A stretch of DNA of 6,037 bases from Dyella_B sp966430775 (GTDB taxonomy: Bacteria; Pseudomonadota; Gammaproteobacteria; Xanthomonadales; Rhodanobacteraceae): assembly GCA_966430775.1 (NCBI GenBank), contig CBJMMB010000155.1, positions 1-6,037 of the forward strand, read 5' to 3'. The notes under the pieces are model-generated. The model was not told where the DNA came from. It worked only from the letters and a program-made list of their open reading frames with translations, and searched no databases. This document shows positions 1-5,704 of this stretch, piece by piece. Each line of letters begins with the position of its first letter. Position 1 is the first letter of the stretch. Position numbers and translations under genes: made by a program.

Positions 1-353
1 CGCTCAAGACCAACGAGCAGGATGCGCTCGCCCAGCGCAACGAACTGGCTGCGCTCGAACGCGACCTGCGTTATCTCAACACACGCGTTGCCAGCGCGAT
101 CGAAGTGGATCTTTCCAAACAACCGCGCGATCGCGTGGCGTTCGGCGCGACCGTCACCGTGGACAGTGATGAAGGCGAGCGGCGCTGGCAGATCGTCGGC
201 GAGGACGAAGCGGATGCCGAACATGGCCTGGTGAGTTACGTATCGCCGCTGGCGACGGCGTTGCTGGGTGCGCGCGTGGGGGATGAGGTGCGTTGGCAGC
301 GGCCGGCGGGGGATATGACGATCGAGGTGTTGCGGATCGAGTACGGTGATTGA
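1..353 (+). CDS. GreA/GreB-family transcription elongation factor, 3' part
   Basis: This is the last 116 codons of a gene cut by the left edge (reading frame from position 3, TGA at 351-353). The visible protein starts in a charged helical stretch (TNEQDALAQRNELAALERDL), consistent with the end of the Gre N-terminal coiled coil. It continues into a Gre C-terminal FKBP-like domain: FGATVTV, WQIVGEDEAD, SYVSPLATALLGARVGDEV and a final IEVLRIEYGD. These match the GreB pattern of RIVG-DE, SPMARALL, VGD and IEY. Gre factors bind the RNA polymerase secondary channel and stimulate cleavage of backtracked RNA. The segment where GreB has its acidic tip (D-x-x-E) reads KTNE here, so the first acidic residue seems to be missing. 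It may belong to the short, divergent GreA/GreB-like group rather than classical GreB; the missing N-terminus prevents a firm choice. Confidence 0.82.
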   Translation, partial: LKTNEQDALAQRNELAALERDLRYLNTRVASAIEVDLSKQPRDRVAFGATVTVDSDEGERRWQIVGEDEADAEHGLVSYVSPLATALLGARVGDEVRWQRPAGDMTIEVLRIEYGD

Positions 354-396
354 TGACCAATACGCTCCGATGCTTCCGACATTCAATTCTTGCCCC

Positions 397-425
397 CCGT
401 CATTCCGGCGAACGCCGGAATCCAG
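397..425 (+). repeat. REP-type palindromic repeat, copy A
   Basis: This 29-bp unit begins ccgtcattcc and ends ggaatccag. Its core, 402-421, is a perfect palindrome (attccggcg / cgccggaat around aa). The same unit recurs inverted at 491-509, where it is interrupted, and resumes at 734-743. The form resembles widespread proteobacterial REP/dRS3-like repeats with an ATTCC...GGAAT stem, which are often mobilised by REP-associated tyrosine transposases. No such gene lies in this window. Confidence 0.85.
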
Positions 426-430
426 TTTTT
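402..430 (+). terminator. Possible intrinsic terminator of the Gre-family gene, formed by a REP
   Basis: The palindrome at 402-421 can fold into an 8-9 bp GC-rich hairpin in the plus-strand transcript. It is followed by ccag and then five T residues (426-430). It lies about 50 bases after the stop codon of the Gre-family gene. The T run is short and is separated from the stem by four bases, so termination may be weak. The palindrome exists mainly as part of a repeat family, so a terminator role is an inference. Confidence 0.4.
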
Positions 431-441
431 GAATACATCGC

Positions 442-477
442 GCGAAGCACACAAAACCCTTATGCCGTGTGCTTCGC
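442..477. repeat. 11-bp perfect inverted repeat in the spacer of the REP pair
   Basis: gcgaagcacac at 442-452 is the exact reverse complement of 467-477, with a 14-base loop at 453-466. It sits in the 65-bp spacer (426-490) between the two inverted copies of REP A. The whole ancestral element would therefore fold as an outer REP stem with an inner stem. No T run follows it, so it is not a good terminator candidate. Confidence 0.8.
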
Positions 478-490
478 ACGTCATTCTTGA

Positions 491-509
491 CTGGATTCCG
501 GCGTTCGCC
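491..509 (-). repeat. REP copy A', left piece, split by the mobile element
   Basis: These 19 bases are the exact reverse complement of 407-425 in REP copy A. The missing 10 bases of the repeat (ggaatgacgg) are found at 734-743, on the other side of the inserted element. Joining the two pieces gives a 29-bp perfect inverted partner of 397-425, so an intact REP doublet of 123 bp existed before the insertion. Confidence 0.88.
500..509. repeat. Target-site duplication, left copy (ggcgttcgcc)
   Basis: This 10-base stretch lies immediately left of the terminal inverted repeat that begins at 510. It recurs identically and in the same orientation at 724-733, immediately right of the other terminus. 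A direct duplication abutting the inverted termini is the usual mark of DDE transposition. The duplicated sequence is the centre of the REP palindrome. Confidence 0.82.
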
Positions 510-723
510 CACTGCTGTCCGGGGAAAATGAGGCTCTTCAAAAAATGCGCGATGCGCGACAATTTCTCCAGAAAATTCAACGCTACCGTATCGTCATCCC
601 AGCGAAAGCTGGGATCCAGTGCCTTTGACGCTTTGTAAGTCGCTGGATCCCAGCTTTCGCTGGGATGACGAACGTTTTAGCCATTCTTGCAAGACGTGCA
701 GAGACTTTCCCCGGACAGCAATG
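510..723. mobile_element. 214-bp non-autonomous transposable element (MITE-like) inserted in a REP
   Basis: The left terminus, cactgctgtccggggaaa (510-527), matches the reverse complement of the right terminus (706-723) at 17 of 18 bases. The only difference is C versus T at the third base. Direct 10-bp repeats (500-509 and 724-733) abut the termini. Removing 510-723 plus one repeat restores a perfect inverted copy of the REP at 397-425. The interior holds no transposase reading frame, so movement would need a transposase encoded elsewhere. A 10-bp duplication is compatible with an IS4-like transposase, but that family assignment is an inference. The interior carries a complete REP doublet (591-671), flanked by about 63 bp on the left and 34 bp on the right of unrecognised sequence. 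Confidence 0.8.
591..671. repeat. REP doublet B (REPIN-like) inside the mobile element
   Basis: The arms 591-619 and 643-671 are perfect 29-bp reverse complements around a 23-base spacer (620-642). Each arm has its own small palindrome (atcccagc / gctgggat around gaaa). The arm differs from REP A at five of 28 aligned positions. Four of those form two compensatory base-pair changes, and the fifth lies in the loop. Two inverted REPs this close together form a typical REPIN-like doublet and could fold into one long hairpin. Confidence 0.88.
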
Positions 724-733
724 GGCGTTCGCC
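724..733. repeat. Target-site duplication, right copy (ggcgttcgcc)
   Basis: Identical to 500-509 and directly adjacent to the right terminal inverted repeat that ends at 723. It continues without interruption into the remaining half of the REP (734-743). Confidence 0.82.
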
Positions 734-743
734 GGAATGACGG
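734..743 (-). repeat. REP copy A', right piece
   Basis: ggaatgacgg is the reverse complement of 397-406. Together with the duplication at 724-733, it makes a 20-bp perfect inverted match to 397-416, so these two outermost repeats bracket the whole repeat-filled region. It lies 17 bases beyond the stop codon of the DUF58 gene, between the convergent genes. Confidence 0.85.
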
Positions 744-760
744 TGAGGTGAGATTGCGAC

Positions 761-2071
761 CTACAGGCGGCTTTCTCGCTTCAACCGCAGATAACGCTCG
801 ATCAACGCGCTCGACAACTGCGCGCATTCCACATCCAGCGTCATCACGCCGCGGCGGTTGAGATCGTCATGCACGCGTTCGCGCCCGGCTAGGTAATGCA
901 TGGCCGCGGCGCTGCGGATGGCGCTCTCCAGTTCGTCACCGGCATGCTGCGCTGCCTGCTCCACCGCCTGCTCGCGCAAGCTCGCGACCAGCACCAGATG
1001 GCGTTGCGCCAGCAGCGTAACGGCCATGGCCAGTTCGCTGTCGTCTTCGTCGCGCACGTTGGTGACCAGGATCACCAGCGCGCGGCGGCGTTGCCGTTCC
1101 TGCAATGCGCGCGCGGCGGCGAGGTAATCGGTGGGCGCGGAGGTAGCCTGCAAGTCATAGCCGGTACCGAGCAGCAGATCCATGCCGCCACTGTCGCGCT
1201 GCGGCGGCAGCCAGCGTTGCGTGCGCCCGGTGCAAGCCAGCAAACCCACCGCATCGCCTTCGCGCATCGCGATGTAGGCCAGCGACAGCGACGCATTCAA
1301 CACGTGATCGAAATGCGAGAGCGCACCATCCTTCGCCAGCATGCGGCGGCCGCAATCGAGCAGCAGCACGATCTGCTGGTTGCGCTCCTCGCGGTATTCG
1401 CGCGAAATGAAGTGACCCATGCGCGCGGTAGCCTTCCAGTCGATCTTGCGCATGCTGTCGCCGACGCGGTAATCGCGCAGCTCCTGGAATTCCGTACCTT
1501 CGCCGCGTCGCCGCTGCAGCCGCGCACCGAAGGTATGCGAAGCCAGTTCCACGGTGAGGCCGGCCATCTTCGCCAGCGGCGCGAAGTTGGGATACACGCG
1601 CACGGTGTTCACCACGTCGAGCGTGCGGCGCTGTCGCCATAACCGCCAGGCCGAATGCATGCGCAGGTGGCAGCCGGCGAACATTGCGGGCCCGCGCTCG
1701 TCAGGCGTCAGGCCATACTCGAATTCATAATGCGTTTCTGCAGGAAGACGCATCCGATGCGGCAGTCCGCGCACCGGCCAACTGCCGGGATGCAGGTCAT
1801 GCACGTCGATCGTACGCAGGTTTTTCCCGGCCGATTGCATGCGCAAGCGCACCAGCATATCTACGCCCAGCGGCACCACCGGTGCCACCTCGCGCTGCAC
1901 GGCCGGTGATGCAGTACGTTGCAGCCGCCATGCATCCAGCAGCATCACGCACGCCAGCGCGGCGCCGCAGACCAGCCATGCGCTCAATGGAAGCATGTCC
2001 AGGCTTGCCAGCACGCCCACCAGCGTCCAGCCGAACAGCAGCCACAACAGCAATGGAGCCGGTCGCATCAT
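761..2071 (-). CDS. DUF58 family (vWA-like) membrane-anchored protein
   Basis: The 436-residue protein, of usual DUF58 length, begins with two membrane segments (about 7-24 and 28-46). A beta-rich region follows. The hallmark DUF58 block lies at about 191-230: GTEFQELRDYRVGDSMRKID, then WKATARMG and ISREYREE. After it comes a von Willebrand A-like fold starting at IVLLLDCGRRM (234-244), with a later strand LVILVTN (332-338). The usual metal-site pattern DxSxS reads DCGRR, so classical metal binding is doubtful. DUF58 proteins are typically encoded next to MoxR ATPases and are thought to act with them; the molecular role is unknown. The start overlaps the MoxR stop (ATGA), and a second ATG follows at once. 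The nearest purine-rich site, AAGGTGG, is 13 bases away, so translation probably depends on coupling. It is the last gene of the operon. Confidence 0.92.
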   Translation of the reverse strand: MMRPAPLLLWLLFGWTLVGVLASLDMLPLSAWLVCGAALACVMLLDAWRLQRTASPAVQREVAPVVPLGVDMLVRLRMQSAGKNLRTIDVHDLHPGSWPVRGLPHRMRLPAETHYEFEYGLTPDERGPAMFAGCHLRMHSAWRLWRQRRTLDVVNTVRVYPNFAPLAKMAGLTVELASHTFGARLQRRRGEGTEFQELRDYRVGDSMRKIDWKATARMGHFISREYREERNQQIVLLLDCGRRMLAKDGALSHFDHVLNASLSLAYIAMREGDAVGLLACTGRTQRWLPPQRDSGGMDLLLGTGYDLQATSAPTDYLAAARALQERQRRRALVILVTNVRDEDDSELAMAVTLLAQRHLVLVASLREQAVEQAAQHAGDELESAIRSAAAMHYLAGRERVHDDLNRRGVMTLDVECAQLSSALIERYLRLKRESRL

Positions 2072-3072
2072 TGCCGCGGCGCAGCCACCTTGTGCAGCAG
2101 CGCGCGGATCACGTCATCCGGACGCTGCCGTTCCACCAGTGCTTCCGGCGCCAGCAGCAAGCGATGACGCAAGGCCGGCAAGGCCACCGTGCGCACGTCG
2201 TCCGGCGTAACGAAATCGCGCCCGTCCATGGCGGCATGCGCACGCGCCAGCCGCGCAAGCGCCAGGCCACCGCGCGGTCCCGCGCCGCCCACCACCGCCG
2301 GCCATTCGCGCGTCGCGCGCGCGATGCGCACGGCGTAGTCGGTGACGGCCGGGTCCATGTGCATATGCGCCACGCCCTGCTGCATCGCCTGCAGTTCTTC
2401 CTGCGTCATCACCTGCTGCACGCGCGATACGTCGAGATCCGCCGCGACCTTGCCGTGCAGCACGTTTTCCACCATGCGCTTTTCGTCGTCCAGCGAGGGA
2501 TAGTCGATCAGCACCTTGATCAGGAAGCGATCGAGTTGCGCTTCGGGCAGCGGATAGGTGCCTTCCTGCTCGATCGGGTTTTGCGTGGCGACGACCATGA
2601 ATGGCGCGGGCAACGGAAAGCGGCGCCCTTCAATCGTGGCCTGCCCTTCCTGCATCGCTTCGAGCAAGGCCGCCTGTGTCTTGGCCGGTGCGCGGTTGAT
2701 TTCATCGGCCAGCAGCAAATTCGCGAACACCGGACCGCGGCGAACCTGGAAGCGCTCGGCCTTTACGTCGTAGATCGCATGGCCAGTGACGTCGGTAGGC
2801 ATCAGGTCCGGCGTGAACTGGATGCGCCCGAAGCTGCAATTCATCGCCGCCGCCAGGGCGCGCACCAGCAAGGTCTTGCCGAGTCCCGGCACGCCTTCGA
2901 TCAACACGTGGCCGCCGGCCAGCAAGGCCATCAGCACCTGGTCGAAGACCTCGGTCTGCCCGATGAAGGCATGCGCCACCTGCTGGCGCAACGCGTTGGT
3001 GCGCGCGTGGATGATGTCGACCGTCATTGGCGCAGATGGCGCGACGGGCGCAAGGGTTTCTGGTGTCGTCAT
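2068..3072 (-). CDS. MoxR-family AAA+ ATPase
   Basis: The 334-residue cytoplasmic ATPase is of normal MoxR length. It has a Walker A motif GVPGLGKT (60-67), Walker B LLLADEIN (119-126), sensor 1 ATQNP (162-166), the arginine-finger region LDRF (180-183) and a sensor-2 region GAGPRGG (263-269). The MoxR signatures FTPDLMPTD and NPIEQEGTYPLPEAQLDRF are intact. MoxR proteins act as chaperone-like ATPases for vWA-domain partners; here the likely partner is the DUF58 product encoded just downstream. The ATG at 3072-3070 is chosen because it gives the family N-terminus and is preceded by GAGGAG six bases upstream. A longer in-frame extension adds 65 residues without MoxR resemblance. The start overlaps the stop of the DUF4350 gene by 4 bp. 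Confidence 0.95.
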   Translation of the reverse strand: MTTPETLAPVAPSAPMTVDIIHARTNALRQQVAHAFIGQTEVFDQVLMALLAGGHVLIEGVPGLGKTLLVRALAAAMNCSFGRIQFTPDLMPTDVTGHAIYDVKAERFQVRRGPVFANLLLADEINRAPAKTQAALLEAMQEGQATIEGRRFPLPAPFMVVATQNPIEQEGTYPLPEAQLDRFLIKVLIDYPSLDDEKRMVENVLHGKVAADLDVSRVQQVMTQEELQAMQQGVAHMHMDPAVTDYAVRIARATREWPAVVGGAGPRGGLALARLARAHAAMDGRDFVTPDDVRTVALPALRHRLLLAPEALVERQRPDDVIRALLHKVAAPRQ

Positions 3073-4178
3073 AAGTGGCTCCTCAGCCGCGCCAACGTGA
3101 TCATGCTGCCGCGGAACGCAGCAGCGTTCGCGGGCGAAAGGAATGCTTGTTCGATATGGGAAGCGTCCAGCCGGCTGCGTTGCGCCAGCCATGCGTACAA
3201 CTCGTCGCGCTTGAGCGTGGTGCTGACCGGATCGCGCCGATGCAGGCGCGCAAGCAAGGCCTCGCACGCCAGTTGATGCAGGCTGCGCCCGCCATCGCGA
3301 CGAAACAGGAATTCACCGACGGCCTGGATATGTTCCAGCAAGGCGCGCCGATGTGCCGCGGGCGCCGGCACCAGCGGACCGAGGCGCTCGCTGCGCATAA
3401 GCATCCAGCCAGCGACGAGCAACAACGACGCAAGCAATGCGGGCCAGCCGCGCACGAACAGGCTGACCCAGAACGAACTGCCGGCCAGCTCGTACAGCAG
3501 ATAACAATGGCCGCGCCCGAAGTTCGGCGCCAGCAAGCGCCATGCGAACGCTTGCTGTGCGGGCTTTTTCAGGCTGTTGTCGGCCAGCACGCCCAGGTTG
3601 CTCAGCATGCTGACGGTGCCATCGCCTTCGGCCACGCGCGCAAAGACCAGGCCCTTGTCGGCATTGTCACCAAGCAGCACCTGGGCATGCGCGAGCGCCT
3701 GCTTGGTCAGATGAAAACCGCTGCCACAGATGCGCATGGGATCCTTGTCGCCGTTGCCCGCAAGCGCCACGCAGGTGTACTTGCTTTCCTGATTGGTCAG
3801 CAGGCTCAGTTCGTCCAGCAAGGGCACGTCGCGCTTGGCATAGGCGGTGGGCGAGAACACCAGATGGCCGCCCTCGCGGACCCATTCGGCCAGGTTCACC
3901 GCATCGTCGGGCTTGATGCGGCCGATGTCGTCGCCGATCACCACCGTGTCGCCGGCATCCAGTTCGGGCAGGACCTTGTACAACAGCACGCTGCTGCTGG
4001 CCGGTTGTCCCATGCCCTTCAACACGTTCTGAAGCGCAAAGAAGCGGTTGTAGCGTGCCTCGCCGGTGGCGGGCGTGGTTTCCGTGGTCCACTCGCGCTT
4101 GAAGGTCTGGAAAAACATTGCAACGCACGCAGCGATCACGATGATCACCAGCAACGCGAGGATGCCACGGCTCTTCAT
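3069..4178 (-). CDS. DUF4350 domain-containing membrane protein
   Basis: The 369-residue protein has an N-terminal membrane segment (about 5-24). A soluble region of about 220 residues resembles DUF4350: YNRFFALQNVLKGMG, then DTVVIGDD, then LAEWVREGGHLVFSP. This is a glutamine-amidotransferase-like fold with no obvious catalytic triad. A second membrane segment (about 246-262) is followed by RSERLGPLVPAP and a helical C-terminal tail (RRALLEHIQAVGEFLFRR onward), which is typical of these operons. The middle region should lie in the periplasm and the tail in the cytoplasm. The tail could contact the MoxR ATPase, but that is an inference. The start overlaps the preceding gene by 4 bp (ATGA), with AGGTGA four bases upstream. 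Biochemical function is unknown. Confidence 0.85.
   Translation of the reverse strand: MKSRGILALLVIIVIAACVAMFFQTFKREWTTETTPATGEARYNRFFALQNVLKGMGQPASSSVLLYKVLPELDAGDTVVIGDDIGRIKPDDAVNLAEWVREGGHLVFSPTAYAKRDVPLLDELSLLTNQESKYTCVALAGNGDKDPMRICGSGFHLTKQALAHAQVLLGDNADKGLVFARVAEGDGTVSMLSNLGVLADNSLKKPAQQAFAWRLLAPNFGRGHCYLLYELAGSSFWVSLFVRGWPALLASLLLVAGWMLMRSERLGPLVPAPAAHRRALLEHIQAVGEFLFRRDGGRSLHQLACEALLARLHRRDPVSTTLKRDELYAWLAQRSRLDASHIEQAFLSPANAAAFRGSMITLARLRSHL
3079..3084 (-). promoter_or_regulatory. Ribosome binding site of the MoxR gene
   Basis: On the minus strand, GAGGAG lies six bases before the ATG at 3072-3070, inside the last codons of the DUF4350 gene. It settles the MoxR start against the longer in-frame alternative. 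Confidence 0.75.
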
Positions 4179-5704
4179 GGCGTCACCTGCTGCGCCGGCC
4201 AGCCCGACAGCAACGCATCGATGTCGGCGTCGCCCGGATAACGGTCGGCGTAGGCGGCAAGCTGCCAGGTGCGCACGATGACGATCAGCCGCTCGCGCCG
4301 CGCCACGTCTTCCAGCGAACGCGCATGCTGCAGCCAGTCCGATTCGGTCGCATCGATCGGCGGCTGCATGCGCAAGGCGACGGCGGCGCGCTGCACGCTA
4401 CCGCGATAGAGCAAGGCCAATGCTTCTCGCCGATGGCCTTCGCGCCACAGTTCGCGCACGGCAGCGGGCAAATCGTCCGGCACCGGCGTTTCGTGGACGA
4501 CGCTGCTGCGCAACGCCTTCGGCTTTTCGGCGGGTTTTATCGCCGGCATCGACATGCCGCGCAAATGGCGCACGGCGAACACAATCAAGGCCGCCACCAC
4601 AGCTGCGAGCAGCCCCCAGAAAATCAAGTTCAACAAGCCGGAACCAAGATTGCCGAATATAGCCAGCCACCCGCCCGATGGATCGGTCGACGGCTTGGGC
4701 GGGTTCAAGTCCCAGGGCTTTTTCGGCACCCAGTGCATCACCTTGTGTTCCTGCCCGAAGCGCGGATCGCGATAGACCTCGGCGGCCTTGCGCGCGAACA
4801 AGGCATCCTTGTCGTTCACCGGTTGATGGAACACCTCGGCGATGTTCTGCGGTACCGGCTCGGCATCCGCATGCTTGTCGGCGGCGCGTGCGATGGATGG
4901 CGCACCGACGATGCACACGAGCAACACCATCGCGACGCCCGCTTCCAGCAGACGCTGACGCAAGCGCCGGAAAGCCAGATCGATATCCCATGCCTCCAAT
5001 TGCGTACGGCGATTGAGGTACAGCGCAAAACCCGCCGCCACGTACAGCGGCTCGACGATGCTCATCGATACATACGTCACGCCCGATACGATCCACACCA
5101 GCGCATGCTTGAAGGCCGGCATCGTGAAGGCCTGATTCAAATCGCGCATCGAGTCGGGTAGCGATTCGCTCGGCAGCATCCACACCGCGAAGATGCACAG
5201 GCTGAGCGAGATGGTCAGCTCGAACGCGATGCAGGTCCAGGTCAGGCCGCTCGCCACGCCGACCAGCGGTCGGCTGAGCACGCGCCAGCGTGCACGGCGC
5301 TGTTTGGCGGCCACCCCTTCCAGCAGTTCCATCGGCAAGCGCAACGAGCGATTGGTATCCACGCGCAGGTAGGACAACGCGGCAAGCGTCCGCTTCCACG
5401 GCCACGCCCACTGCGCACGCAGCGTGGCGCGCCAGGTCGGCGCCTGCTCGAACACCGCGCGCGACAGCACGTAGAGCGGAATGCGATCGAACAGCGGCCG
5501 CAGCCACCAGGGCAGCAGCAAGCCCAGCCACGGTGCGCCGAGCAGCCATGCCAAGCCTTGGCAAAGCAGAAAAATCGGCAAGGTAAAGGCAAACCACGCC
5601 AGCCACACCGGACGCGCATGCGCGCGCAGCATGGTCATGCCCAGATCCATCGCTTCGGGCGAAGTACGCGGACGCAAGGCGACGCCGATGCGTTCAAGCT
5701 GCAT
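4175..5704 (-). CDS. Multi-pass membrane protein with C-terminal DUF4129-like domain
   Basis: From the chosen start the protein has 509 residues. Hydrophobic segments lie at about 32-55, 58-70, 148-177, 199-230, 256-274 and 355-378. After the segment at 256-274 comes a likely extracytoplasmic part of about 80 residues (ADKHADAEPVPQ...). The part after the last segment resembles DUF4129: LPAAVRELWREGHRREALAL, LLYRGSVQRAAVALR and a Trp/Tyr-rich end. The stretch LYLNRRTQLEAWDIDLAFRR, between membrane segments, is a strong signature of proteins in these MoxR operons. The role is unknown; an integral-membrane component of the MoxR/DUF58 system is the best inference. The ATG at 5704 has GGGGAG five bases upstream and overlaps the SpoIIM-like gene by 11 bp. 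An ATG seven codons earlier (5725) lacks comparable support. Confidence 0.85.
   Translation of the reverse strand: MQLERIGVALRPRTSPEAMDLGMTMLRAHARPVWLAWFAFTLPIFLLCQGLAWLLGAPWLGLLLPWWLRPLFDRIPLYVLSRAVFEQAPTWRATLRAQWAWPWKRTLAALSYLRVDTNRSLRLPMELLEGVAAKQRRARWRVLSRPLVGVASGLTWTCIAFELTISLSLCIFAVWMLPSESLPDSMRDLNQAFTMPAFKHALVWIVSGVTYVSMSIVEPLYVAAGFALYLNRRTQLEAWDIDLAFRRLRQRLLEAGVAMVLLVCIVGAPSIARAADKHADAEPVPQNIAEVFHQPVNDKDALFARKAAEVYRDPRFGQEHKVMHWVPKKPWDLNPPKPSTDPSGGWLAIFGNLGSGLLNLIFWGLLAAVVAALIVFAVRHLRGMSMPAIKPAEKPKALRSSVVHETPVPDDLPAAVRELWREGHRREALALLYRGSVQRAAVALRMQPPIDATESDWLQHARSLEDVARRERLIVIVRTWQLAAYADRYPGDADIDALLSGWPAQQVTP

Noticed and set aside
682..684. Minus-strand ATG shortly inside the right terminus of the mobile element, considered as a transposase start remnant
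   Set aside because: The frame runs straight into the REP doublet, with no transposase-like residues and no DDE motif.
397..743. Repeats considered as a CRISPR array
   Set aside because: The units are in inverted orientation, differ in sequence, and are not evenly spaced.
383..861. Short open frames in the intergenic region, including products with VIPANAGIQ or SSQRKLGSS
   Set aside because: These peptide strings are direct translations of the REP palindromes, and commonly appear as spurious hypothetical proteins. None has a convincing ribosome binding site or independent sequence.
896..1642. Plus-strand open frame opposite the DUF58 gene
   Set aside because: Shadow frame with His/Gln/Arg-rich composition and no family resemblance.
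3073..3267. Longer MoxR start, adding 65 residues
   Set aside because: The extension overlaps the DUF4350 coding sequence deeply and does not look like a MoxR N-terminus. The internal ATG has a good GAGGAG site and the usual 4-bp overlap.
1684..3276. Long plus-strand open frame (530 codons) opposite the DUF58, MoxR and DUF4350 genes
   Set aside because: Its product is a low-complexity mix rich in Arg, Ala, His and Gln with no recognisable domain. The opposite strand has clear MoxR and DUF58 motifs. It is a high-GC shadow.
3075..4241. Long plus-strand open frame (388 codons) opposite the DUF4350 gene
   Set aside because: No domain and biased Gln/His/Ala composition; the minus strand encodes a coherent membrane protein with coupled starts.
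4325..5161. Plus-strand open frame opposite the DUF4129-like gene
   Set aside because: Shadow frame; the minus strand carries membrane segments and the family signature.
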